From Enoplolaimus lenunculus (Eukaryota; Nematoda; Enoplea; Enoplida; Thoracostomopsidae): a stretch of DNA of 64,000 bases. How positions within the stretch are numbered: position 1 is the stretch's first letter; each line of letters begins with the position of its first letter. Shown piece by piece: positions 45,026-58,100 of the stretch. The stretch lies in NCBI GenBank assembly GCA_030248215.1, contig JASANG010003674.1, positions 25,240 to 89,239 on the forward strand, in the 5' to 3' direction. Position numbers and translations under genes: made by a program. The notes under the pieces were generated by a model. It did no database searches and had not been told where the DNA came from. It saw nothing but the letters and a program-made list of their open reading frames with translations.

Positions 45026-45255
45026 GGCCAATGTTACTTATAGGAGCACAACAGCGGATTAAGGGAATTCCTAAGCCTAAGCTTAAGTGGGCAGAAGTGT
45101 GTTTCCAAATCCTAAGCCTAAGCCGAAGCGGGCAAAAGTGTGTTTCCTAAGTCTAAGCCTAAGCCTAAACCTAAGCAACAGAATGTAATCTAGAATCTAA
45201 ACCTATTTTTACAGACCCATCGGAAACCAGGAAGTCCAAAATGAAACATTGGCCC
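45026..45255. mobile_element. C-related MITE with repeated core
   Basis: GGCCAATGTTACTTATAGG and AATGAAACATTGGCCCC. Two direct copies of GGGCAGAAGTGTGTTTCC(T)AA separate CCTAAGCCTAAG arrays. Confidence 0.8.
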
Positions 45256-45388
45256 CTATATTATTAATTTTGGTCTTGTGTGGGCTTATATAACTAAATG
45301 TATCTAATGCAAGTTAGTTTTTGGCTTGTATAAAAAATTGTACATTTGAAAAGCAAAATATATGATATTTACGATATTTTTGAGACTT

Positions 45389-45690
45389 AAGCCCCATTTA
45401 CGCGTGCAAGTTGTTGCAGCGAGAACTCTCAGCTGCAACTTACACGAAATACTTGCAGCTGCAAGTAGTTTCAAAGAAACATTCCGATTGACCAATCAAA
45501 CTGCAGGTGCAAGAAATTCAAGCTATTGACAACTGCATTCACAGGTGCGAGTTAAATTAAATAGCACGAATTCCAGTGAATAGTTTGCAGCTGCAAAAAC
45601 TTCAAAGCTGCTTTGCGATCAAATTTGCGCGTGCAAGTTGCACGTACAAGTTTTCGCTGCAAAAACTTGCACGTGTGAATAATGCTTTAT
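45389..45690. mobile_element. MITE-G
   Basis: TTAA-gccccatttacgcgtgcaag and cttgcacgtgtgaataatgct-TTAT. Rich in GCAGCTGCAA words. Confidence 0.85.
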
Positions 45691-45964
45691 AAACGTAGTT
45701 ATAAGAAATTATATGCTTTTAGGCTACAGGTGCAAACGCTATATCGTTCGCTATCATAAATGGCTGATCGCTTTACAGTTGGCTTGTAAACTTTTCTGAA
45801 ATACTACTAGGAGAAAGTTTAAAGTCTAGGGATATAAGCGTTGTCAATGAACGAATCTCAAGCCAACGTTTAAACTAAACCAATAACAAAACGAAAATAT
45901 TTATTCAGTCTAAAACCCTACCATATATATTTACTTTAGTGAATAATATTGCGGTGCCAAGTCG

Positions 45965-46108
45965 GACCATGTAAAGATCACAGGCGGAATGTTTTTCAGC
46001 GGGACTGCAATAAAGTAACGTTAAGCAAATCACTATTTTTCGCTTAGGCTTTGGCTTTGAAATATGCTTATACTACTGTTACGGCCTTGTTCTAAACATT
46101 GCCCGCAA
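45965..46108. mobile_element. MITE-C downstream of the EF-hand-like gene
   Basis: CCATGTAAAGATCACAGGCGG and TTACGGCCTTGTTCTAAACATTG. Its end lies about 30 bp from the stop codon of the minus-strand gene. Confidence 0.75.
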
Positions 46109-46136
46109 TGTCCACTTTGCTTCTTTGCTACGTTCT

Positions 46137-49100
46137 TCAAGCAAATTCTGACGTAAGTATTGAATCTTCTTCCAGTTGTCGTTTAATCTGAAACGATTGT
46201 AGTTCATTTCATTTTTAAGGATGATTATTGTTGACACAACCAAATAAGGAATATCAGGCTATTCAGTTAGCTTAGAACTAAAATGACGTCCATATTTATA
46301 ATATTTACGTTCTCGAGTATAAAATCAGGGTAACAAAGGATTCAGTTGAATCTGACTGTACCTGAATTGTATCTCAATTTTCATGGATGCTTTCCTACGT
46401 TTAAAAACGTTTAGAGTCCGTTCAGCGAAACGTTGCTACGTACATAATCTTACCCACTGATCTTGGCATTTCCAAAGATGGATCATCTTACTTTAAGGGG
46501 CGTTCAGGTTTCTGGTAGGTCTATAAAATAGTAGTTTTAGATTCTAGTTTACATTTTTTGCTTAGGCTTAGGTTTGTAGGCTTAGGAACTCATTTTTGCA
46601 AGGTTTAGGAATACGCTTGATTTACTGTTACGCCCCTAATAGTAACATTGGCCAAAACTGTTTTAGAACAAAACGTATACGGCTTTATGTTAATTAATAT
46701 GTGTTTATTTCGAAACTATGATGGTTAAAGATAACAACAGGTACGAATTTAAGTCTGACGGTAACTTACAACTAGGGTACACAACATAACAACAAGTTTA
46801 CTTGTAAGGCCGTACCTCTTGATTAAGGATTTTCCTAAGCCTAAACCTAAGCTCATAACAAACAAGTGTTTAATGTTAAGCCTAATCAAAAAATAGTGCA
46901 AAAATTTAATCCAACTGTATTGCAGTCCTGCGACAACATACCTGATCCCGTCGCTTTCGTAAAATATCCAGTTGTTTTTCAACACTTGATAACATAGCTA
47001 ATTTTTCGTGGTCATTTTCATATTTCTCCAATCGATTTGAACTTTCGTTGAAACCAGAATCAGTTTTCCAAGCTGTACGAGACGGTTTTGTCTCAGTTGG
47101 GCGTGCTAACGTTGCTTGTTGTGTGTATTTTTCCTTCAAAAACACTGTGGCTAATGTATAGAACAGGGCGGCAACAGTACTTACTGTAGGGATATTTCCG
47201 GGTGCGCGCTCTTGAAGTTAGATTACGTTGCTAAATTTACCCGGTTACCGCAGAGCGTTTCTGCGCAGGGTAGAAACCGCTGGCATGTTATTGCAGCTAT
47301 TCTTGTTAAGACGCGGTGCGGACGTCTACCCCGTGGGCGCTAGCAAGTGGCACGGGGTCAGGCGATCCCTAGCGTATAACTCAGCGGTTAAAAAGAAAGT
47401 AATAAGATTTGAGCGTGAGCAGCCTGCCTCAGAGCATCTAAACAGTAGTCAACTACTTTGCGTTAATCTACATTTACCCGAACTCAACTTTTTTTTACAA
47501 TCCACCCCTAGAATTCGGAAAATTAGCGTACCTAGTTCCTGGTTTTCGGGGCTGGTTGTATAAAGTTGTTGTTGTTGCTTCTCTTTGTTGTTTTTGGCTG
47601 CTTTCGTTTCGAAAATTTTGCGGCCTACGCTTTCTGGCCGGTTTGTACTAATTCAATGAAATTTATGAAAATTTCAAGAAGCTTATGCAAATAAGCTTCT
47701 GATTATGCAAATTGATGTTAGCCAAACGACAGGGTATAAAAGCCGCTGTCGATTCGACAATTTAGGCATTCAGTTTGCATCTTTTATCTTCAACTTTCAC
47801 TGATGCCTACAAACGTTTCTTATGTGCTTTTGTTATGTGTTTGTTTTTTTGTAATATGTGTAGCCGGCTTCAAGAAAGAAGTCGGCTACGGTAAATTCTG
47901 TATTTTGCAAAATTTTTTCTCAGGTACCGGTGGCCGGAGGTGTCAGCGGTACCGTGGAATTCGGCAAAACCATAACGTGCTTAATTTGTATCATTTCTTA
48001 ATAAACTACAGGTGTCCAGTGTTATAAGGGACATAAGCCCGGCAAATTCCAGGGGTTTTTCCAAAACTTCGTTGCAGGAATGATTTTGAGATTGCTGTTT
48101 TACCGAGTTGGTGCGCCATTGTTTTCGTTAGACTCCCGCAGGACGGGATTGTTTTTGTTATTTCGGACTCAGACTTGCGCGGGTCGCAACCGAGCAAGTC
48201 TGGGTCGGAATTTGTTATCGTGTCCGGACTGGGGATGGATATTTTTCTTTTTCCTTTTTCATTTTTCTTTTCCCGGGTGATTTTTGGGCCCTGAGTATTG
48301 AATGGTTATTGCGTATAACAAACAAAAATTTCTACAGCCCTAAAATGGGCGGTGCGGGTCCCCGTTTTTCTTTTTCCTTTTTGACCAGATCCTTTTTACC
48401 AAGAATTTGTTTTTCCCCGCACCCCAAATTTTGCCTGCCCTCCGGATGGTTAGTCTCGCCACGGTGGACAGAAGTCTTAACCAGGGGCAGGAATGCGCGA
48501 GGATAAGAGTCTCCTGGGCCCGAAAAGTTTTTGGACTAGTACCTGTATGATTTGCGAGCATCCGCCGGCTGTTTGCCGGCGAATAATTTTTATCGAATTG
48601 ATTTCCTCGGGACGTTTTCTATTGAGGTCCGGTAGTGATGGATGTGTATGTTGAGGAGACAATTACGCTGCGAGCCTGGGATTTATATTCCCATCCCGGA
48701 CATGATCGGGCGGAGTAGCATAACTAGACACCGTAGCCGGCTTCGAACAATCCATAAGGGGTACCCGCCAAGGATGGGTGGCAAGGACTTTCGATCCAGG
48801 GTAACCTACCTTATACTTACTTAGTATAAGCATATTCCTAAGCGTAAGCCTAAGCCTAAACCTAAGTATAAAATAGTCTAAAGCTTGAGCTTACTATATT
48901 GCAGTCTCGCAGAAAAACGTTTTGCCACAAATGTTTACATGGGCCAAAAGTGTTACAACACAATTTATTGAAAGACAATTTGTTTTCAAATTTCTCCAAA
49001 GTAACCTTTCTAAATTACACTGCAAAAAATGGTGAGTCAAATTGACACTCTCCGAAAGAGACTTTTCCTGACTACACAAACTGAGTCAAATTCGACACCA

Positions 49101-52100
49101 CCAGAGTCAAATTCGATTCACTGAATAATAAAATTGACACGGCTTTTGTTTTGGAAGTCAAAAAAACTCATACTTGAACGGCGCGTTCCGAAGTCTATAA
49201 GCAAGGCTGTCCCAAAATCGATATGAATGTCGTCAAGTCAAACTTTGATGGGAAATTTTTAATTTTCAACATTTTAATCTACTGGACCCAAATTTAAATT
49301 CAAAAATGCATCTGCAAAAACCAACCTTACAATCATTTCTCGACGATTGCCTGCCGTTACATCCGTTGAACGCAAATCCGTTCAAGTATCCGCCAGGTGG
49401 TGACTGACGTCCTGAGCTTGAGCTGCTACTGCTCCCTCGAGCAGACTCTGCAAATGTAACTCGAGTTCTCGGGTTACCAGAAGCGAATGCTGCTTTTTCG
49501 ATAAATTGAACGATTAAGGACCAACTAAAATAAGTGCAAACTTCAATTATAAGCATCGACCAGTTAAGCCCTATTCACATGTGCAAGGTTTTGCAGCGAG
49601 AATTTGCAACTGCAAATTGCACTTGCAAGTTTCGTCCAAAATCCCGTTGGAAAAACTTGCAGCTGCAAATGATTCATTAAAAATCAAAGCTACGAATTTA
49701 GTTCACATGTGTGACTAACCATGCTAGTTCAATGAATTTATTGCAACCGCTTTCTTGTTGACTGACGAAAAATGCAAATTCTGCGTGCAATTTTCAGGGA
49801 TTTTATGCATCAATTTTCAATTCTCACTGCTTCTTAAAATTCTGACGCCAGACGCTCATAGGTTGGTTATAAGTAGGTACATTGTGACGAAAGTAGTTTT
49901 GTCTGATATTTTTGTATATAAAAGGATATATTTATCTCTTAAATTGACCCCCAAAACAGCCCTTTTTCAGTCGATATTTTATTAAATCCGTTTGGCTTCT
50001 GTCCCCTCCCGATGCTTGCTGTGGGTACGCCCTTGAGGTTATACTAGTGATGCGAAGTGGTGTTATTAAAAAACTGGTAATTTACTCAAACTGTCCATGT
50101 CCTTTGTCACATCGGATTAGTAACGCAGCGAACGCCCTTGAATTTGCCAACAAATCTAATATTTGATACTCGCCAAGTATGTATTCGATCTCAAATACAA
50201 AAATTATTGCTAAAATTCGAAAATGTCAAACGCCAATTTATAGATCAGGGTCGTAACAGTAGAATATTCTTCCTAAGCATAAGCCTAAACGTAAAATTGA
50301 GTATATACCGTAGCATAAGCCTTAGCAAAACATTTAAGTCTGAAGTTTAGGTATATTCTATTGCAGTCCCGCAGAAAAATGTTCCACTCCTGAACTTTAC
50401 ATGGGCCAAAGTCAAGATAAAATAATCGCAATCCAAATCCTAACAAATATCTCTGAAATTGCAGACGACCAGAATAGGTTAAGGTTTACGCTTAGGTTTA
50501 TGATTGTTTTAATCTCATTCGAAGGGTTACACGTTTCGATCTGAAGCTGACAAGGTAGCGACTGGGAAATCCCTCTTGGGTGGCTATACTTTGTAAAAAT
50601 CAGGGGTGGAACGTTTTTCTGCAGGACTGGAATAGTATAAGCTTAAGCGTTAGACCAATTTTTTCCTACGCATGGGTTTAGGCTTTGGAATATGCTTATA
50701 CTACTGTTACGGCCCTGTTCTATACATTGGCTCTGACTGCAAATGACCCAATTTGGAAATACACACGAACCTTCCTCGTCAGATTAAATATTAATATCTG
50801 GCTCCAACGCTAACCGTATACCCTGGTTTAAGACTATAAACTCAACGACAACTATTAGTTTATTCTAATCTAAACCATAACATTTACTTCGATGGTTCCT
50901 ATAATTACTTGGTCAAAACTTTTAGAACCTGGTGATATTAAATTTTGGAAAGTTCCATATACGTATTTTGGGCAGCGTTTCAACTGTTGTTTTTGCAGGC
51001 AAATTAGAACACATAATTACTTTTTAGAAAGCCAATGTTACACAATGTAATAAAGAACTAAAATTGAGTGAAGTGAAACTAAATGTGATAAAAAGTATTT
51101 CGCAGTCTTCAAGCAGGGCCCGTATTCTCAAATGTGTGTAGCACCTATCACAAGTTGGTGATAGGTCCTGTAACTTTGGAACCAGCACATCCTGATGTTC
51201 GAAGTTCGGCACATTGTTCGCGTTTGATTTGCCCTACTTCTGTAACAATTTTGAGATCTGCAATTGCAGATGTTTGTCAGTTTCAAAAACCTATCGCTAA
51301 CTGATGTTTATTTGCTATACGCATTTGAGAATATGGGCCCAGGAGAAAATTTTTCCAGGAGGAATTTATGTAGGGTTGATAATTTGCAACCACGTTTAAT
51401 TGTTTTAGTTTTAATTCCAATTTCACCGTAACTGAAATATTTAACCTGTTCCTGATCCAATGTACCCAATCGTAATTTATCAGTAGCGACACACGTCTGC
51501 CGAATGTCTTCAATGTCAAGACAGGTTAGACGAGACTGGGTGCCGCCACTGTTTAGTCGGACTGACAACTCATTGATAAGTTGTGCGTCACCTCGAGCAT
51601 ATTGAGGCGATTGTGCGGTCCGACAACGGCTGAAACATCAACGGAATTGCCGTACACTCTGTCCCGTAGCCAGCTCACCTTGCTAGAGGGGGGCGGCTGA
51701 AACTCTTTCAGGAGGGGCATTTAAGGGTTTTCAATGGCTCGCCAGCAAGGTTGAAAATTTTCTAGGGGCGGCCAAAATTTTTCTAGGGGGGCTGAGCCCC
51801 CTGGCCCCTTCTTGGCTACTGTAGTGACCCGAATAAAGGGGGGATGATATTTATTTGGCCTCTCCAGATGGTACCCCCTTTGTTATTCGGTTACGGACTG
51901 TTATTTATTTTTAACCGGCCCTGCGCCACCCTTCCTTACTGATATATCCGGTATTGCAACTATCCGTTGAATTAAACGGTTTTTACCTTGCAATAAAAGC
52001 TTGAGCGATGATGCTGGGTTATACTTAGGAATGCACTTTCAAAATTTAAGTACGCTTTAAAGGTTCGAACCCTACTTTATTTAGTCCTGGAGTCGTTTAT

Positions 52101-55100
52101 ACACTACAATTGGGATAATTGAAATTTATGGACTCTAATTAGGGTTCAGGGACTATCCGCTTACGGACTCTTATTAGAAATACGGACTCCTATTGATTGG
52201 GACTCAAAATGGGGACCCCCTTTTATTATCCCCCCTCTTATTCGGGGCAATACAGTACGGGCCCGGGTACACAGCAAAAACTGGTGAGTCAAATTGACTC
52301 TCTTCGAAATAGGCTCTGTGGAACTACAAAAACTGAGTCGAATTCGACTGCGCCGGAGTCAAATTCAACTCACTGAGCGACTTATTGGAGTCGAATTTGA
52401 CTCTGGCGGAGTAGAATTTGACTCAGTTTTTGTTTTGTAGTCCGGAAAAGTTTTAGTAATCCAAAAACACGTTTTACGAAGAGAGTCAATTTGACTCACC
52501 ATTTTTTGCAGTGTACTTTTGCTCAGTGGTTGTAATTTTGAGTACTAAAATCAATTTTCGTTCTACGTATAGTTTTTACTCTAAAAAGACATCACATATT
52601 CTATGTTTATTTATGATTACCCTGGAAATAAAAATATTTCCTCAGGTTGGCTTATTAGAAAAATATTAGGGGTACAGCCCTGTCGCACCCCCGTACTCTT
52701 TTGAAAATTGTTTACCTGACAATACTTGGAGTTTGTGAAGTTTGTGATGAACTACTGGATATGCTGTCAGAATCATATCTGAAAGCAAGCAACAAACAAA
52801 TACTTAAAGAAAACTTGTATGCAGATTAATGTTACGTGGCTGCGTAGCTGAGTCAGGCAAGTAACCAACTCACCTTGCTAGGAGGGGGCTAAAAAATTTT
52901 TTTCAGAGTGAAATCGAGGGTATTTGATGACTTACAATTGAAGTAAAAACTTGACAAATTTCAAATAACCCAACTGGATTTGCTTACAAACCCGGCTTCC
53001 GCAAGACTAAGACAAACCGCTTTATGGCAACTTTAGAACTCAGTTACCAGCACAGCTACAAGCCAGTCCAGGGCGTACAGAGATTTGTTCGCATCAAAGC
53101 CCATACTCTCAAATGTGTATAGTAACTATCATCAGTCAGTAATACGTTTTCAAACTCGCTAACCATCGCATTTTATTATTGAATTCAAAATTGGTACAGA
53201 AGTAGAGCAAATCATACGCGAAATATGTGCTGTATTTTGACACTCAGCATTTACTGGTTCAAATGTTACAAGACCTATCGCCAACTGGTGTTAGATGCTA
53301 TCGACATACATTTGAGACTATGAGCCCAAGATCTAGTACAACAGGTTCCGGCGGTGTGCAGTGCATCGATATGTTTGCCCTAACAACTGAAGCCCATCTA
53401 AACTTATAAGTAGAAACAATCCGCCTACAGGCATTGTTACCAGGTGTAACCGGATATTCGCTTCCGGTAAAAATCGGTGTCTGTTTCCGTTATTTTTATA
53501 CCATCCGTTTACACTCTGACAGTTACCCTTGAGCAGTCTTGAATTGTATCGCTTTGACAATATACTGAATCATCTTTTCGTAGTATACTTGACGTGGTTT
53601 GTGTGGATTTTGAGCAAATAATCGAAATAATCCATGTAGCATGTCGCAAGGAAGATGAAGCTGAAAAATTCTAATTATGCAAATGGGGAGGAAATAGCTT
53701 GGGGGTCACTCCCTCTACTGTATTGACCCGAATAAGAGGGGGGTAATAAGAGGGGGTGCCCATTTTGAGTCCGAATCAATAGGAGTCCGTATCCCTAATA
53801 AGTGTCCGTAAGCGGATAGAGTCCCTAAACCCTAATTAGAGTCCATAAATGTCAATTAACCCTAAGTTGTAGCGGCTAAATAACTCCAGGACCAAATAAT
53901 TTGAGTTCGAAACTTTAAAGCGTACTTAAATTTTGAAAGTACATTCCTAAGTATAACCCTGTATTATCGCTCAGGCTACTGAGACAAGACAAATAAACGT
54001 TTAATTCAACGGATAATTGCAGTACCGGATATGTCTGTAACGAAGGGCGGCGGAGCGTGGATTGAAAATGAATAACAGTCCGTAGCCGAATAACAAGGGG
54101 GGTATTCTCTGGAGAGGCCAAATAATTATCAGCCCCCCCTTATTCGGGTCACTACAGTACTGCCAACGTTTCAACTTTGATGCTTTCATTCCGGATTTGT
54201 GTTTTTGTTTCAGGATGCGGACGTGACACATTTTACTCGAAATTACGCATACAAAATATAACAAACTGTAAGGTTCCAGATAACCACATGACTATAGCAT
54301 CAATAACCGTTACCGATTAGTTTTCAAGCTGACGGACTTCTGCAATTGCGGATCTCAAAATAAGTACAGAAGTAGGGCAAATCAAACCTGAAGCATACGT
54401 TGAATTTCAAACATCACCATTATCCGGTTAGAAATTTGCAAGAGCTATCAGCAACTGGTGAAAGATACTACAAACATTTGAGAATGCGGACAAAGCTTAA
54501 AGTCGATTGTCAATTTAGGCCTAATTGAAAGCGCCGGCTTAGGCGTATGCTCCCATTTTGGCTTAAATCTATGTTGTGTTTGTGACCTCTAGTATATATT
54601 TGCCTGGGTACAACCGGACGTGTGCCTCCACCTCCGGCAGAAAATTGTCTCCGGATCCGGCTCCGGTAGAATTTTTGCCAGAGGTTTGGCAATTTCGGTT
54701 CCAAAATTTTGCACTATTTTACAAAATTTGTCTGTTCAGCGCGTCTCGTTTTACTTTCGTCACAATATTTTCACCAAAGAATTTCCGAAATTTCGTACAA
54801 AATTAGCGTAAAACCAATCAACTTAACAACACATTGCAGATATTGTCTAAAATTAACAAAGTAACCATCATTTTTACTACCTAATTTCGCCTCACCTCCG
54901 GTTTCCAGCTCCGGCAAGTTTCGTTGACCTCCGGTTCGGGCTCCGGTATTTTTCACCTCCGGTTGCACCCTGATATTTGCTAATATTTTAATAAATATTT
55001 ACACCGCGAAAATGTTTGAGGCACGTGCGTTGTGCGGTTGATACATCGATACATCCAGCATAATACGGATCATAATCAGACATTTCGTCTTTCATTATTG

Positions 55101-58100
55101 TCAACGTGTCAATATCTCGTTGGTCGAACGTCGCAAATATGTCACGCAACACCAGCCGTTCTTCGGATTCGGTAAGTTTCTGATTGAAATTTAAGTTTAT
55201 ATTTTTTGAATGTTTAAAATTTTATTTGTTGTAAAAACAATTAGCAACGATACTTTCTATTTTGACATTTAAGCCCTATACACACGTGCCAGTTTTTGCT
55301 GCGAGAACTTGCAGCTGCAAATTGCACTTGCAAGTTTTGTCCAAAATCCTGTTCGAAAAACTTGCAGCTGCAAATAATTCATTGAAAATCATAGCTAGGA
55401 ATTTAGTTCACATGTGTGAATAACCATGCAAGTCTACTGAACTTATTGTAGCTGTTTTCTCATTGGCTGATAAAAAATGCAAGTTCTGCGTGCTATTTGC
55501 AGCTGCATGTTCTCGCAGCAAAAACTTGTGTGTGTAAGTAGAACTTAATGCTGCTGAGCATCACCTTTGGGCTCCCGCTATTGTCAAATGATGGCTGCAG
55601 CAATACAAAAAGCAAATAATCCAACTCAATACATCTGTCATAAATAAGTAAGACTATTTCGAGCAGCTTCAAGAAATTATGTACATCTCTTGTTAACCAA
55701 TCTTTATTGCCGTCTCGCAGAAAAACGTTCCGCCCCTCATCTTTACACGTGCCCTCTCCTTTGACGTGTCCAGCCGCGACGGCCTGTGAGTTCCTTACCC
55801 CATTATTGAACATAAGGCCTTCAATTGTCGTCGGCAACGGCTTTGGCTGTATCGCAGGCAGTACCGGAAAACTATGATAGGGACTCAATGCTGATCCACA
55901 GTCCCAACGGCGTTTGGCAAAACAATCAACGCTTATGCTTGGTGATTTTATCTAAAAAGAAGGTAAAAAATTCTTTCTTACAATGTTTAACAATAAAACT
56001 TAGTGATTTCTGACTTCGGGGTCTGCTTGTTTGCTAAAGCGTGTAAACATGGGAAACATGCTTGTCCGTTATGTGCAAGCAAATAGGCAGGCACAACGCA
56101 GCACAGAACGGCACACCCAAGCGAAGAAAAAGCAGGGAAAGGGGCTGTGTGGCGCAGTGGTAGAATATTCGCTTAATGATCCATATAGTGAGAGTTCGTT
56201 CCCCGCTCCGGAGGCCCACTTTTCCAGCTGCTTAGTAAAAAAGTCTGCAGTCCCAGTTCCTACCTAGACTGACAAGGCGTTTGTGATCTCGTAGGCTAAT
56301 AGATTGAACTGAGAGGACATATACTTAGCGCTTACATGTTTTCAGTTGCAAATTAAGCTAACGAAGCAGAATTTATGACTCTGGCGGAGTCGAATTTGAC
56401 TCAGTTTGTGTAGTCAGGAAAAGCCTATTTCAGAGAGAGTCAATTTGACTCACCATTTTTTGCAATGTAGGGTACGCACGTTTTCTGACATCCACTCATA
56501 AGCGGTCATTAATATATTACAAAAGTTTCAACCCTGTTTATTCTACGACACAAAATAAAATCACATAAAGCGCTTAACGAAAATTTTACTCTTACGATTT
56601 GACGTTTGCAAACACCTTCTTTATCAACCCCCTCCTCTCCCTCCCCCCCCCTCCCCCCCCCCTCGGGGGGGGGGAGGGGGGGGGGAGGACCCCCCCCCCC
56701 CCCCCCCCCCCCCCCGGAAGGGGGGGAAAGAGAACAATACCGCCTTTTCCCCCCCCCGGGCCCGCCCGCCGCGGCCGCCCCCCCCTCCCGACGTTGCAGG
56801 GTACAACCGGAGGTATGCCTCCGGCTCCGGCTCCGGAAGAAAATCGGTCTCCGGCTTCGGCTCCGGTAGAATTTTTGCCGGAGGTTCTGGCAATTACGGT
56901 AGTAAAATTTTGCATAATTTTCCTAAATTTATCTGTTTAGCGCGTTTCAATTGACCTTTGTCACAATTTTCATGAAAGAATTGCCGAAATTTGGCAGAAA
57001 ATTAGTGTGAAACCAAACAACGTAACAACATTTTACAGATATTGGCTAAAACAAACTAATTAACCATCAATTTTACTAATTAATTTCGCCTCATTTCCGG
57101 CTCCGGCTCCGGCAAGTTTCGTTGACCTCCGGCTCTGGCTCCGGTATTTTTCATCTTCGGTTGCACCCTGATACGTTGCCAGTGATATAACCGTTTCTCG
57201 ACAATGTTTCTATCAGGCGCTGGTCACGTATGACCGTATTCTCAAATGTGTGTAGCACTTAAAGCCAATTAGTAATAGGTATTGAAACAGTTGACCTGTA
57301 ACAGCTGTTGATGTGAAATTCTGTACAGTCGCGGGGCAGATAAGCTTTGAATTTCATCATTCACAAATTCTAAAGTAACAAGACCTGTTACACTGCAAAA
57401 AATAGTGAGTCAAATTCACTCTCTCCGAAATAGGCTTTTCCGGACAATTCGACTAACTGAGTCGCTCGGTGAGTCGAATTTGACTCAGTTTGTGTAGTCC
57501 GGAAAAGCCTATTGCGGAGAGAGTCAATTTGACTCGCCATTTTTTGCAGTGTATTAACTATTGACAAGTGCTAAACACATTTGAGAATCATTTATTTCAA
57601 TGCTTACTTCAACCCGAGTCCGAGGCACCTGATTCGCAACATTTCGTTGAATGTCTTCTGTTGTAACTCCACTATCTGAGTCACTTTCTTGACGTTGAAA
57701 ATTCGAATTTGGAATTTCTAACACGTCCGAATTAGGCTTCGGCCTGAAATCGAATATTTCGACAAGGGTTCAGTTCTACAAAGTAAATCTAATCGGTCCC
57801 GTAGCCAGGTGAGGGCAGGAAATGCTCATTCGTCCTGGAAACATTTTGGCCCATTGGAACATTTTCAACCATGCTTGTAGTCAACGGAACCCTCGTATGC
57901 TCCTGAAAATTCAGCGCTCGTAGCAAGGTGAGCTGGCTTCGAGTCTGACGTTACCGATCGAAGTCGATTTGCGAAAATTGTTCTTCAGCAACGAAATTTC
58001 TGAATCAGTCATTGAAAGGAACATTAGGAATATGCCTATACTACTGTTGCGGCCCTGAACTATACATTGGCTAATTTTGCTTGTGATTGAGGTCCCAACG

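Noticed and set aside
56592-56940. Overlapping Pro- and Gly-rich frames on both strands
   Set aside because: They arise from the poly-C/poly-G tract and the MITE-F arm. Any frame through such sequence stays open.
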